Shown here piece by piece: positions 1 to 7,280 of a DNA stretch of 40,314 nucleotides. Positions within the stretch are counted from its first letter, which is position 1. Every line of letters begins with the position of its first letter. The translations under genes and the position numbers were made by a program. Where the stretch lies: the NCBI GenBank assembly GCA_022599575.1, contig JAHZMA010000080.1, positions 1-40,314 of the forward strand, read 5' to 3'. The notes beneath the pieces are model-generated. The model ran no database searches. It was not told where the DNA came from and was given only the letters and a program-made list of their open reading frames with translations. Source of the DNA: Alphaproteobacteria bacterium. GTDB lineage: Bacteria > Pseudomonadota > Alphaproteobacteria > JABAAW01 > JAHZMA01.

Positions 1-10
1 CCCCGTCGGT

Positions 11-55
11 TATTTTTTAAGGGTTGTTAAGTGTATAACGACCCTTAATTTTTTT
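11..55. terminator. Bidirectional intrinsic terminator-like hairpin
   Basis: A 13-base arm at 17-29 pairs with 36-48 (one G-T wobble position) around a 6-base loop. A run of T follows at 49-55, and a run of T on the other strand (complement of 11-16 region, reading TATTTTTTAA on +) flanks the other side, so it could stop transcription in both directions. No gene is visible to its left inside the window, so what it serves is unknown. Confidence 0.55.
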
Positions 56-216
56 AACCGAAAGAAGAAAGTTATCGTCATAACTACTTCCTTTCTGCTT
101 CATCAAATGGCTTAATTACCACCTGATAGATACCACATTAGCCAAAATTTAGATATGTGTCAATAAAGATAGTTGAACCCTTGCCACAAGGGCGGTGCGT
201 ATCTTGATACATTATA
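56..216. other. Gene-free stretch left of module A
   Basis: No credible gene is seen here. Around 60-99 there is an imperfect hairpin (GTTAT/ATAAC core). A 6-bp stem CCCTTG/CAAGGG with a 3-base loop lies at 178-192. The stretch 184-219 resembles the complement of about 39808-39845, that is, the flank next to another repeat module at the other end of the window. Inference: this is part of the same repeat mosaic. Confidence 0.5.
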
Positions 217-292
217 TATGGGGGGCTTTGCGACATACGCTTTGGCTGGTTTGTCCATAGGACACCAGCGCCACGCGATGACGCCCCCCATA
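217..292 (-). repeat. Palindromic module A, copy 1
   Basis: A 76-bp element bounded by TATGGGGGGC and its complement GCCCCCCATA. It is an inverted copy of 40228-40301. The outer arms (217-243 and 270-292) are identical to those of copy 2 after reverse complementing, but the central 26 bases differ completely. The centre is a hairpin: GCTGGT 245-250 with ACCAGC 264-269, a TT bulge, then GTCC 253-256 with GGAC 260-263 and a 3-base loop. Function unknown; the preserved fold with changed sequence is discussed in the findings. Confidence 0.8.
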
Positions 293-341
293 CCCCCCAC
301 CGCTGTGTTTAATATAAAATAAGTGCGTGCTTTGCTATTAC
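293..341 (-). repeat. Repeat unit of the 39.4 kb tandem family, inverted and degenerate
   Basis: Read on the minus strand this matches the unit seen at 39553-39594 and 40183-40227: a GCACGCAC-like block, an AT-rich middle (ATATTAAA), then GCGGTGGGGGG. It abuts module A on the C-tract side, exactly as the unit at 40183-40227 abuts the other module A copy, so unit plus module A behaves as one composite element. Confidence 0.6.
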
Positions 342-359
342 GCAACACGAGTCAGAATT

Positions 360-426
360 GGCAATCCGCATCGACTAAAAATTTGAAAGCTTCAATCGCT
401 TTCAAATTAAGTCTTGCTCGATTGCC
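360..426 (+). repeat. Palindromic module B, copy 1; overlaps the end of nth
   Basis: A 67-bp element starting GGCAATCCGCATCGACTAAA and ending GTCTTGCTCGATTGCC; the second copy is at 39746-39806 in the same orientation. The terminal GGCAATC/GATTGCC arms pair, and an inner stem (AATTTGAAAGC with GCTTTCAAATT, near 379-407) has a different sequence from copy 2 but is still perfectly self-complementary. On the minus strand the inner stem is followed by TTTTTAG, so it can also act as the nth terminator. Its right arm encodes the last residues and stop of nth. Confidence 0.8.
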
Positions 427-1048
427 CCTTAAACCCATCGCATAAATCACTCACGATACATTGCTCGCAGAGTGGTTTACGGGCTTTGCAGACATAACGC
501 CCGTGTAATATCAGCCAATGATGCGCGTGTTGCATCCATTTTTCGGGGATATTTTTTAGCAATGCTTGTTCTACCGCCAGCACATTCTTACCCTCTGCCA
601 GCCCTGTGATATTTGAAAGCCTGAAAATATGCGTATCCACCGCCATCGTTTTCTGCCCGAACGCCACATTTAGCACAACATTTGCGGTTTTTCTGCCCAC
701 ACCCGCCAATGCCTCCAATGCCTCGCGTGTTTCTGGCACTTTGCCCTGATGGTCTGCCAGTAATTGCTGACTCATCGCCATCACATTCTTGGCTTTATTT
801 TGATATAGCCCAATGGTTTTGATATGCGTGATAAGATTATCCAAGCCCAGCGCCACCATCGCTTGCGGATTATCAACCGTTTCGAATAATTTTTCAGTTG
901 CCTTATTCACGCCCTTATCAGTCGCCTGTGCCGATAATATCACCGCCACCAATAAGGTATAATGATTATGATAGCGAAGCTCGGTTTCGGGGTGCGGGTT
1001 TTGTTGATGCAATCTTCTGAAAAATTCATCGCGTTCGGTGGCATTCAT
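407..1048 (-). CDS. nth: Endonuclease III (DNA glycosylase/AP lyase)
   Basis: Base-excision repair enzyme that removes oxidised pyrimidines and cleaves the abasic site. At 213 residues it is the normal family length. The helix-hairpin-helix motif ALAGVGRKTANVV (113-125) holds the catalytic lysine K120; the catalytic aspartate is D138 in VDTH. Four cysteines C187, C194, C197 and C203 form the C-X6-C-X2-C-X5-C [4Fe-4S] site, all at the E. coli numbering. The start lies 10 bp after the coq9 stop, so the two are probably co-transcribed, although no clear Shine-Dalgarno is seen. Odd point: the last six residues (GQSSKT) and the stop codon come from repeat module B. The iron-sulfur site is complete before that, so the enzyme should be intact. 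Confidence 0.95.
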   Translation of the reverse strand: MNATERDEFFRRLHQQNPHPETELRYHNHYTLLVAVILSAQATDKGVNKATEKLFETVDNPQAMVALGLDNLITHIKTIGLYQNKAKNVMAMSQQLLADHQGKVPETREALEALAGVGRKTANVVLNVAFGQKTMAVDTHIFRLSNITGLAEGKNVLAVEQALLKNIPEKWMQHAHHWLILHGRYVCKARKPLCEQCIVSDLCDGFKGQSSKT

Positions 1049-1058
1049 AGCGTTATAT

Positions 1059-1901
1059 TCACGAAAGCGTGCTGATGGTTTGTATCCGCCTTTTGACGAA
1101 ATTTTTTAGCAATTTTCTGGTGATGAAGACTGGATTATCACGGTTTTGCTGTTTGGTGCGAAGGTTGGGCATTTTCGGTGGTTTTGGTGAATCACCAAAG
1201 CCTTTACTGTAAGGCGAGGCAGTTTTCAGCAATAACACCAGCGCATCACCGATATTACCAACCGCTTTTTTGCCTTTTGCCATTTTTTTACCCACCGCCA
1301 CAATGTTGCGTAATTGTGAAGTGATAAAATCTTCGGTATCGCTTTTGTTATCACTGCTATCTTGCACATAAAAACATAAAGATGCCAGCATGGCTTGGCT
1401 GAGCAAAAATCGCTTGCTGTAATAATTTTGGTCGGTGCTCGTATCGCCTGCAAAATACCAAATTGCATCGCTGATATGCCAGATATTTTTCAGCAAAAGT
1501 GGCATATTTGAAGGCAATAATAGTGATGCGCTGGTGATTTGTAGCGCATCTTGCCCCTGATGCGGGGTATCTTGCTTGCCGATAAAGAATAAATTCGCAC
1601 CATAGGCAACTTTAGCGGTAACGCCCATCTTGTCAACGCTGTTATCGCTATCGGCAGTAAGTTTTCCGCGTAAATCCTCACGCAAATCATATAGCCGCAT
1701 CTGCCAATAATAATGCGCCATTGTGGTTTTATCGGCATTATCAAACAGGCTATAGGCAAAATTCTCGTCAATCGTTAATTTTTGCGCCGCTTGCGATAAA
1801 CCATCAGCTCCCATGCCATCAAAGCCTGCCAATGATTCCATTTGTCGCAATAATTGATAGCGTGTTTGTTGTAAATCGCCATTGATGATTGTTTTGGTCA
1901 T
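1059..1901 (-). CDS. coq9: COQ9 family ubiquinone biosynthesis protein
   Basis: COQ9 proteins bind lipid and support ubiquinone ring modification together with COQ7-type hydroxylases. Recognition rests on the family signature at about 139-163: IWHISDAIWYFAGDTSTDQN followed by YYSKR, a strongly conserved block in alphaproteobacterial COQ9. The protein is 280 residues. The stretch after about residue 205 is rich in lysine and proline (GDSPKPPKMPNL) and looks like an added C-terminal tail not typical of the family. AAAGGA lies 7 bases before the ATG, supporting this start. An extended -10 like sequence (TGCTAAAAT on the minus strand) lies upstream. A ubiquinone gene is consistent with the complex I operon nearby, though not in one transcript with it. 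Confidence 0.8.
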   Translation of the reverse strand: MTKTIINGDLQQTRYQLLRQMESLAGFDGMGADGLSQAAQKLTIDENFAYSLFDNADKTTMAHYYWQMRLYDLREDLRGKLTADSDNSVDKMGVTAKVAYGANLFFIGKQDTPHQGQDALQITSASLLLPSNMPLLLKNIWHISDAIWYFAGDTSTDQNYYSKRFLLSQAMLASLCFYVQDSSDNKSDTEDFITSQLRNIVAVGKKMAKGKKAVGNIGDALVLLLKTASPYSKGFGDSPKPPKMPNLRTKQQNRDNPVFITRKLLKNFVKRRIQTISTLS

Positions 1902-2073
1902 TGCATCGTCCTTTATTCGATAATATCGACATATTTTAGCATAGTTTGAAAGAGTTTACGGATATTTTATCATTTTTCACCTTAAAAATAGTCATAGATT
2001 GGGGATAAAATGTGGAAAATGAGATTTTTTGTTATTTTTTTAATAAAAATCATTGATTTTTCATAATTTTATA
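1902..2073. other. Intergenic region upstream of coq9
   Basis: AT-rich spacer between divergent transcription units. The coq9 leader and a probable minus-strand -10 lie in the first 60 bases. Nothing else is recognisable up to the plus-strand promoter at 2074. Confidence 0.5.
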
Positions 2074-2102
2074 TTGCATTTGATTCGTAGCGTTTGTATA
2101 AC
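2074..2102 (+). promoter_or_regulatory. Sigma-70-type promoter
   Basis: TTGCAT (2074-2079), a 17-bp spacer, and TATAAC (2097-2102). The predicted start is near 2109. It points toward two hairpins and then the gene at 2225. Confidence 0.55.
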
Positions 2103-2108
2103 TAAAGA

Positions 2109-2194
2109 ATAGATTTTTGTAATAGCGATTTTCGCTATTTTTAAGTTTTTTCCTCCCCAGACTTGGGTCGTGATATTTTGCGACCCTTTTTTTT
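2109..2194 (+). ncRNA. Candidate small RNA or attenuator leader
   Basis: The predicted transcript from the 2074 promoter is about 86 nt and contains two hairpins. The first pairs AATAGCGA (2121-2128) with TCGCTATT (2132-2139), followed by T-rich sequence. The second is the strong terminator at 2165-2194. It contains no ORF with a ribosome site. It matches no RNA family that I can name. It could be an independent small RNA or the 5' leader that attenuates the gene starting just downstream. Confidence 0.4.
2165..2194 (+). terminator. Intrinsic terminator between promoter and FemAB-like gene
   Basis: A perfect GGGTCG/CGACCC stem (2165-2170 with 2181-2186), a 10-base loop and eight T (2187-2194). 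Its position only 12 bases before a possible GTG start is unusual. Confidence 0.8.
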
Positions 2195-2224
2195 GCGATA
2201 ACGCGTGTGAATACTAGAAATGCA

Positions 2225-3385
2225 ATGGATAAGAGTGATTTTCAACTTCAACATCATCGCAATATTAGCGCGCTTGAAAAAACATGGCAGGAATTTACCG
2301 CGCATGGTAACGCACAACCCTTTATTGATTATCATTTTTTACATGCGTTAGAAATAACTGATTGTTTGACTCCCGATACAGGTTGGTATCCGCATCATCT
2401 TAGCCTGCATGATGCTGTTAATAACATTGTGGCATTGATGCCGCTTTATTTGAAAAATAATTCATATGGCGAATATGTGTTCGATCATGCTTGGGCACAT
2501 GCGTGGCAACAGGCTGGTGGCGATTATTACCCTAAATTATTAGCCGCAATTCCGTTTACGCCCATTACGGGGGAACGTTTATTGATTGCGCCCAACCAAA
2601 ATGCGGCGGTGATAAAGCCTCTATTATTGCAAGGCTTTATCAATTTATGCAGGCATTATCAGCTTTCATCGGCACATATTAATTTTTTACCTGAAGCTGA
2701 TATTACATTATGCGAGCAGGAAAATTTACTCATCAGGCGCGACACGCAATTTCATTGGGTGAATGATGATTATCAAAATTTTGATGATTTCTTAAATGCG
2801 CTTACCAGCCGTAAACGTAAAAATATCCGCAAAGAGCGCGATAACATTAAACGCGATAATATCACATTCAAGCATCTGAATGGCGATGATATTAAATCAA
2901 CTGATTGGGATATTTTTTACAAATTTTATTGTAGCACCTATGCGCGCAAATGGGGGTTTCCGTATCTTACCCGCGCATTTTTTGAAGAATTGCATGGCCG
3001 TATCAAGCAACAGATTGTGTTGATCATAGCTTATCACGATGATATACCAATTGCCGCCGCGCTTAATTTTTGTGATGAACATAGACTATATGGCAGAAAT
3101 TGGGGGTGCGAGGCGCATTATCCTTTTTTGCATTTTGAAACTTGCTATTATCAAGCCATCGACTATGCGATTTGCCATAAACTCAAATATGTGGAGGCAG
3201 GCACGCAAGGGCAACATAAATTGGATAGGGGCTATCAGCCCGTTACTGTTTATTCCGCTCATTATCTTAATCAGCAGAATTTTCGTGATGCTGTTGCCAA
3301 TTTTATTAAGCATGAAACCAAACATCATCAGCAAACGCAAGCGATATTAAGTGAGCATAGCCCGTTTAAGATAAATAATCGGTAA
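2225..3385 (+). CDS. FemAB-like GNAT-fold protein (PF04339/DUF482)
   Basis: Member of the peptidoglycan biosynthesis/recognition (FemAB-like) acyltransferases, probably an aminoacyl or N-acyl transferase of unknown substrate. Counting from the upstream GTG, family features are FDHAWAHAW at 92-100, the basic stretch RKRKNIRKER at 202-211, and GTQGQHKLDRGYQP at about 332-345. No signal peptide or membrane segment is visible, so it should be cytoplasmic. The first ATG at 2225 (MDKSDF) gives 386 residues; an in-frame GTG at 2207 would add six. Neither has a convincing ribosome site. It is followed by nfeD and the slipin gene on the same strand after a 74-bp gap. The preceding terminator suggests regulated read-through or a separate promoter. 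Confidence 0.75.
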   Translation: MDKSDFQLQHHRNISALEKTWQEFTAHGNAQPFIDYHFLHALEITDCLTPDTGWYPHHLSLHDAVNNIVALMPLYLKNNSYGEYVFDHAWAHAWQQAGGDYYPKLLAAIPFTPITGERLLIAPNQNAAVIKPLLLQGFINLCRHYQLSSAHINFLPEADITLCEQENLLIRRDTQFHWVNDDYQNFDDFLNALTSRKRKNIRKERDNIKRDNITFKHLNGDDIKSTDWDIFYKFYCSTYARKWGFPYLTRAFFEELHGRIKQQIVLIIAYHDDIPIAAALNFCDEHRLYGRNWGCEAHYPFLHFETCYYQAIDYAICHKLKYVEAGTQGQHKLDRGYQPVTVYSAHYLNQQNFRDAVANFIKHETKHHQQTQAILSEHSPFKINNR

Positions 3386-3459
3386 AGAATCTGCTTGCGT
3401 CAATGGCTGATAATGGTTAGGGTAATCCATATCAATATTAACAATGATTGTGGTTTAAG

Positions 3460-3915
3460 ATGAATTTTGAGATTGTCTATTGGCATTGGATTGCGCTGGG
3501 TTTGTCGCTGATGGCCGTAGAGATTTTTCTGCTTAGCTTCACAATATTTTGGTTTGGCATTGCCGCTATCATTATCGGGCTATTATTATTTTTATTCTCT
3601 GATATATCACTGGCAATACAAATTATTTTATGGGCAGTGCTTTCGCTGGTAACTGCATTTTTATGGTTTAAATATATCAAACCCTTATCGGGGCGCAGGC
3701 AATTGAATGATAAAACCATCGCTAAATTGCAGGGCGAAGTTGGAAATGTGATTAAAGGTAACGATAATGATACCATGCGTGGCAGGTTACGTTTTCCAGC
3801 ACCGATTGCAGGTGATGATGAATGGAATTTCATCTCTGAACAAAAAGTGGTGGTCGGTGACCGTGTGCAAATTATTGATGTGCAAGATAATTGCCTCAAT
3901 GTTAAAAAATCATAG
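3460..3915 (+). CDS. NfeD family membrane protein
   Basis: Short NfeD protein, normally the partner of a slipin/stomatin in membrane microdomains. Two or three hydrophobic segments cover roughly residues 8-70 (WHWIALGLSLMAVEIFLL onward), followed by a small beta-barrel (OB-fold) domain in the C-terminal half with the characteristic LQGEVGNV and GRLRFPAPI...DEWNF and VVVGDRVQI pieces. It lacks the long serine-protease domain of the long NfeD form. The ATG at 3460 is used here; an upstream TTG at 3448 would add four residues. The slipin gene follows after 12 bp, supporting an operon and a physical partnership. Confidence 0.88.
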   Translation: MNFEIVYWHWIALGLSLMAVEIFLLSFTIFWFGIAAIIIGLLLFLFSDISLAIQIILWAVLSLVTAFLWFKYIKPLSGRRQLNDKTIAKLQGEVGNVIKGNDNDTMRGRLRFPAPIAGDDEWNFISEQKVVVGDRVQIIDVQDNCLNVKKS

Positions 3916-3927
3916 GAGATTTAACAA

Positions 3928-4776
3928 ATGGAATTTTTAGCTACCCCAGTCGTCATATTAGTTTTGGCGGCAATCTTACTTGCCAGAGGCACGATTAGCG
4001 TCTCGCAAGGTCAGCGTATTACAGTTGAAAGGTTAGGAAAATTCAATCGGATTCTTGAACCCGGTTTGAATTTTATCATCCCCTTCATTGATAGAATCGC
4101 CTATCGCACAACCACCAAAGATATTGTGCTAGATATTCCATCGCAAAATGTGATTAGCAAAGATAATGCTTCGCTTACCACCAATGCGGTTGCCTATATT
4201 AACATTGCCAATGCCGAACGCGCGGTTTATGGTATTGAAGATTACGAAATAGCGATTCAAACATTGGTGCAAACATCTTTGCGGTCGATTTTGGGTGAAA
4301 TGAAACTTGATGAGGCACTTTCATCACGCGAGCAAATTAAACAAAGGCTAAAAACGGATATTTCTGAAGATATTAGCGATTGGGGCATCACCCTAAAAAC
4401 GGTAGAAATTCAAGATATTAACCCATCAGGCACCATGCAGGCGGCAATGGAAGAACAGGCGGCGGCCGAACGGGCAAGACGGGCTGCTGTTACCCGTGCC
4501 GAAGGCGAGAAAGCATCACAAATCTTATTGGCAGAAGGGCGTTTAGAAGCATCAAAGCGCGATGGCGAAGCACAGATTGTGTTAGCAACCGCTAGCCAGT
4601 CAGCGATTGAAAAAGTTACCAACGCGATTAAAGATAATGAATTGCCAGTCTATTATATATTGGGTGAAAAATATATCCATGCGATGGAAGAATTGGCGAA
4701 ATCTCCCAACAGTAAAACAATCGTGATACCAGCTGATATTCAAGCCACCATTAAAGGCATATTGGGTAAAAATTAA
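3928..4776 (+). CDS. qmcA: SPFH/Band 7 slipin, QmcA-like
   Basis: Membrane-anchored SPFH protein that forms large oligomers in the inner membrane and is thought to influence protein quality control and lipid domains. It has one N-terminal hydrophobic segment (about 5-20), the SPFH domain beginning VSQGQRITVERLGKF, and the family stretch DIVLDIPSQNVISKDN. A charged coiled-coil rich in Ala/Glu/Arg (AAAERARRAAVTRAEGEK) occupies about 178-215. The total of 282 residues is normal. TAGGAGAT upstream is a good ribosome site. The stop codon overlaps that of the convergent rnj gene within one TTAA, with no terminator between them. Confidence 0.9.
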   Translation: MEFLATPVVILVLAAILLARGTISVSQGQRITVERLGKFNRILEPGLNFIIPFIDRIAYRTTTKDIVLDIPSQNVISKDNASLTTNAVAYINIANAERAVYGIEDYEIAIQTLVQTSLRSILGEMKLDEALSSREQIKQRLKTDISEDISDWGITLKTVEIQDINPSGTMQAAMEEQAAAERARRAAVTRAEGEKASQILLAEGRLEASKRDGEAQIVLATASQSAIEKVTNAIKDNELPVYYILGEKYIHAMEELAKSPNSKTIVIPADIQATIKGILGKN

Positions 4777-6452
4777 ATTTTTAGCACAGCTATTGTGATA
4801 ACGGGGCGTTTTTTTAGTAATATGCGGCTTTGTTTCCGCAATAATGATTTTAATTTTTCAGTAATGTCGTCCAACTCAAGCCCTTCCTTGTGGTATTCCT
4901 TATAGAGGTCAGCCACTTGGTCTTCAATATCGTCAAGCTGGTCGTCGAAAATGGTAAGTCCAATCGGGGTGATATAGGGATGCCCTTTTAAGGCATTATT
5001 CCTCTTGCCCACCGCCAATGCCATATGCAGCGCACCATTATAAGTGATTTTTTTACGTTCCAATAATTCTTCAGCATCTTCATGCAAAATCAAGCCACTT
5101 GGTTCAACCATATGGGTTTCGCATTTAATAATGCCACAAATTTCGGCATTATCATCAGTAATTTTCACGACCGCACCATTTTGTGGTATATAAACCGCAC
5201 CTAACCCCGCTTGTTTTGCCACATTGCAATGAAAGCGCAAATGCCTTGCTTCGCCATGCATCGGTACCACCCATTCTGGCTGTAAAATCTTATAGGTTGC
5301 CTCGATTTCATCTTTTTGATAATGTCCCGAAACATGGATAGCCTGTTCATCATCAGCATAAATGATGTCACCACCTTGTTCGGCAATTCTATTTTGCACC
5401 TGTGCAATATCAATCTCATTGCCCGGTATGGTGCGGCTAGAAAAAATCACGCGGTCATTTTCGGTGATTTTTATTTTTTTCTGTTCGCCACGCGCAATTT
5501 TTGCCAACATTGCCCGCCCTTCACCTTGCGACCCAGTGACCAATATCAGCAATTTTTCGGGATTGACATCGCTGATATTTTCCTCATCAATGATGTCTAT
5601 TTCATCATTTAGCCAACCCATCTGTTGCCCTGCCTCGTAGATACGTTTCATCGCGCGTCCCATCAGCAGAATTTTTCGTCCCGCTTGATGTCCTGCTAAC
5701 ATGATGCTTTTTAGGCGTGCAACATTAGACGCAAAACATGTAACAAACAACCGATAATCTTTCGAATCAGCAATAATTGTCTGAAGTGATGGCGCAATAA
5801 GTGATTCTGAACCCGCATTACCCGTCACCATTACATTGGTGGAATCGCACATCATCGCTTTAATTTTTTTGCCTTTATAATCCCAATCCCCAGCGGTAAA
5901 GCTTGTCCCCACTATTGGCGCATCATCATATTTCCAATCGCCACTATGAATGATTAATCCTAAATCGATATCAAAATAAAAAGCAAAGGCTTCTGGCACT
6001 GAATGATTTACACTGCGTGGAATAATTTCTATATCACCAATCATAAAACTTTCATCGGGTTTTATTTGATGATATTCAACATTGTCAAACCCAGTTAATT
6101 TTTGCTTCACTAAAATTTCGGTATATTCACCAACATAAATTGGCACAGGATTTCGTTTAATGAGTTCCGCAATACCGCCAATATGGTCTTCATGCGAATG
6201 GGTGAGCAACACCGCATCAAGCGGTAAATCGCCTAAAATTTCTAAATCAGGCAGTAGGGTATCAATACCCGGTGTGCGGTAATCGGCAAAGCCAATGCCA
6301 ATATCAACCAATAGCCATGTCTGCTTATAGTGATATAAATAGGCATTCATGCCAATCTCGCCAACGCCACCCAAAGGTATAAACAGCAATGTATCCTCAT
6401 TGCCATCTTGATAGGTTTGCGCCAATTTTTGTAACTTTTTTGCCCCGTTCAT
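4773..6452 (-). CDS. rnj: Ribonuclease J
   Basis: Metallo-beta-lactamase/beta-CASP ribonuclease with 5'-3' exonuclease and endonuclease activity, used in mRNA decay and rRNA maturation in alphaproteobacteria. The zinc motif HSHEDH is at 85-90, with further ligands H150 and D172 (HSGDWK). The beta-CASP region includes VTGSQGEGRAML (305-316), VSGH (374-377) and PMHGEARHL (397-405). The length of 559 residues is usual. It is the last gene of the long nuo-birA-coaX run and begins 15 bp after the coaX stop. Its presence next to coaX and birA is a recurrent alphaproteobacterial arrangement. Confidence 0.95.
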   Translation of the reverse strand: MNGAKKLQKLAQTYQDGNEDTLLFIPLGGVGEIGMNAYLYHYKQTWLLVDIGIGFADYRTPGIDTLLPDLEILGDLPLDAVLLTHSHEDHIGGIAELIKRNPVPIYVGEYTEILVKQKLTGFDNVEYHQIKPDESFMIGDIEIIPRSVNHSVPEAFAFYFDIDLGLIIHSGDWKYDDAPIVGTSFTAGDWDYKGKKIKAMMCDSTNVMVTGNAGSESLIAPSLQTIIADSKDYRLFVTCFASNVARLKSIMLAGHQAGRKILLMGRAMKRIYEAGQQMGWLNDEIDIIDEENISDVNPEKLLILVTGSQGEGRAMLAKIARGEQKKIKITENDRVIFSSRTIPGNEIDIAQVQNRIAEQGGDIIYADDEQAIHVSGHYQKDEIEATYKILQPEWVVPMHGEARHLRFHCNVAKQAGLGAVYIPQNGAVVKITDDNAEICGIIKCETHMVEPSGLILHEDAEELLERKKITYNGALHMALAVGKRNNALKGHPYITPIGLTIFDDQLDDIEDQVADLYKEYHKEGLELDDITEKLKSLLRKQSRILLKKRPVITIAVLKI

Positions 6453-6467
6453 TTTATCTCACTTATT

Positions 6468-7268
6468 TTATTTTATTTCATTCATTTCATTTGTTTCATG
6501 ATACAAACATACCAAACCATCTAATATAATATTGGTATTAACATGTTCAATCATAGTGCATGTTTGCGCGATTAATGGTGCATGGCCGCCAGTTGCAATG
6601 ATTTTAATATTTTCCTGCATTTGTGCTTGAATACGGGTGATGATGCTTTCAACGATGCCAATCGTTCCATAAAAAAATCCCGATTGCATGGCGGTAGCAG
6701 TGCTTGTGCCGATAATATTTTTTGGTTTCTTAAATTGCCCCATCGGCAATTTTGCTGTGCCTTGCGCCAATGCCTGCATAGAAAGATTGATACCCGGTGC
6801 AATCACCCCGCCACAATATTCGCCATCTTTATTGATGACATCAAATGTTGTCGCTGTGCCAAAATCAACGATAATCAAGGGGGATTGATAAAGTCGATAG
6901 CCATAAAAACCATTGATAAGCCTATCGGCACCTAATTGTTGTGGCTCATCAATCAACACTGTCATGGTTGGCAAAAAATTATCATGCCCAACCACTTTCA
7001 GCGTCGCATCGCTAAAATAAGTTTTTGCCAATAATATCAAACATGTTTCCACCAATGGCACAACCGAAGAAATGGCGATGCCCTTAATATCATTCATACC
7101 TAATTGTTTGCTTGCCAAAAATTGTTGCAATAATGCCGCATATTCATCGGCAGTGCGATGCGTTAAATTTTGCAATCGCCACACCGCTTTTTGTTCTAGT
7201 TCATCCTTTTGATGAGAATAGAGCGCGATTACAATATTGCTATTGCCTGAATCAATTGCCAATAGCAT
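6468..7268 (-). CDS. coaX: Type III pantothenate kinase
   Basis: Phosphorylates pantothenate in the first step of coenzyme A synthesis, using the ASKHA fold. The phosphate loop AIDSGNSNI lies at 4-12 with D6, GADR at 113-116 carries the catalytic aspartate, and DFGTATTFD is at 135-143, followed by GGVIAPG. At 266 residues it is normal. No type I (coaA) gene is in view. It lies between birA and rnj with short gaps (12 and 15 bp). The end of the gene is built from near-repeats of ATTTCATT on the plus strand and encodes a polar tail (HETNEMNEIK), which is low complexity rather than functional. Confidence 0.95.
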   Translation of the reverse strand: MLLAIDSGNSNIVIALYSHQKDELEQKAVWRLQNLTHRTADEYAALLQQFLASKQLGMNDIKGIAISSVVPLVETCLILLAKTYFSDATLKVVGHDNFLPTMTVLIDEPQQLGADRLINGFYGYRLYQSPLIIVDFGTATTFDVINKDGEYCGGVIAPGINLSMQALAQGTAKLPMGQFKKPKNIIGTSTATAMQSGFFYGTIGIVESIITRIQAQMQENIKIIATGGHAPLIAQTCTMIEHVNTNIILDGLVCLYHETNEMNEIK

Positions 7269-7280
7269 GTAACATCATCC

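Noticed and set aside
160-348. 62-residue minus-strand open frame containing GGMGGVIAWRW
   Set aside because: It is a read-through of module A and its unit; the same peptide piece appears at 40204-40258 only because the DNA repeat is shared. No ribosome site.
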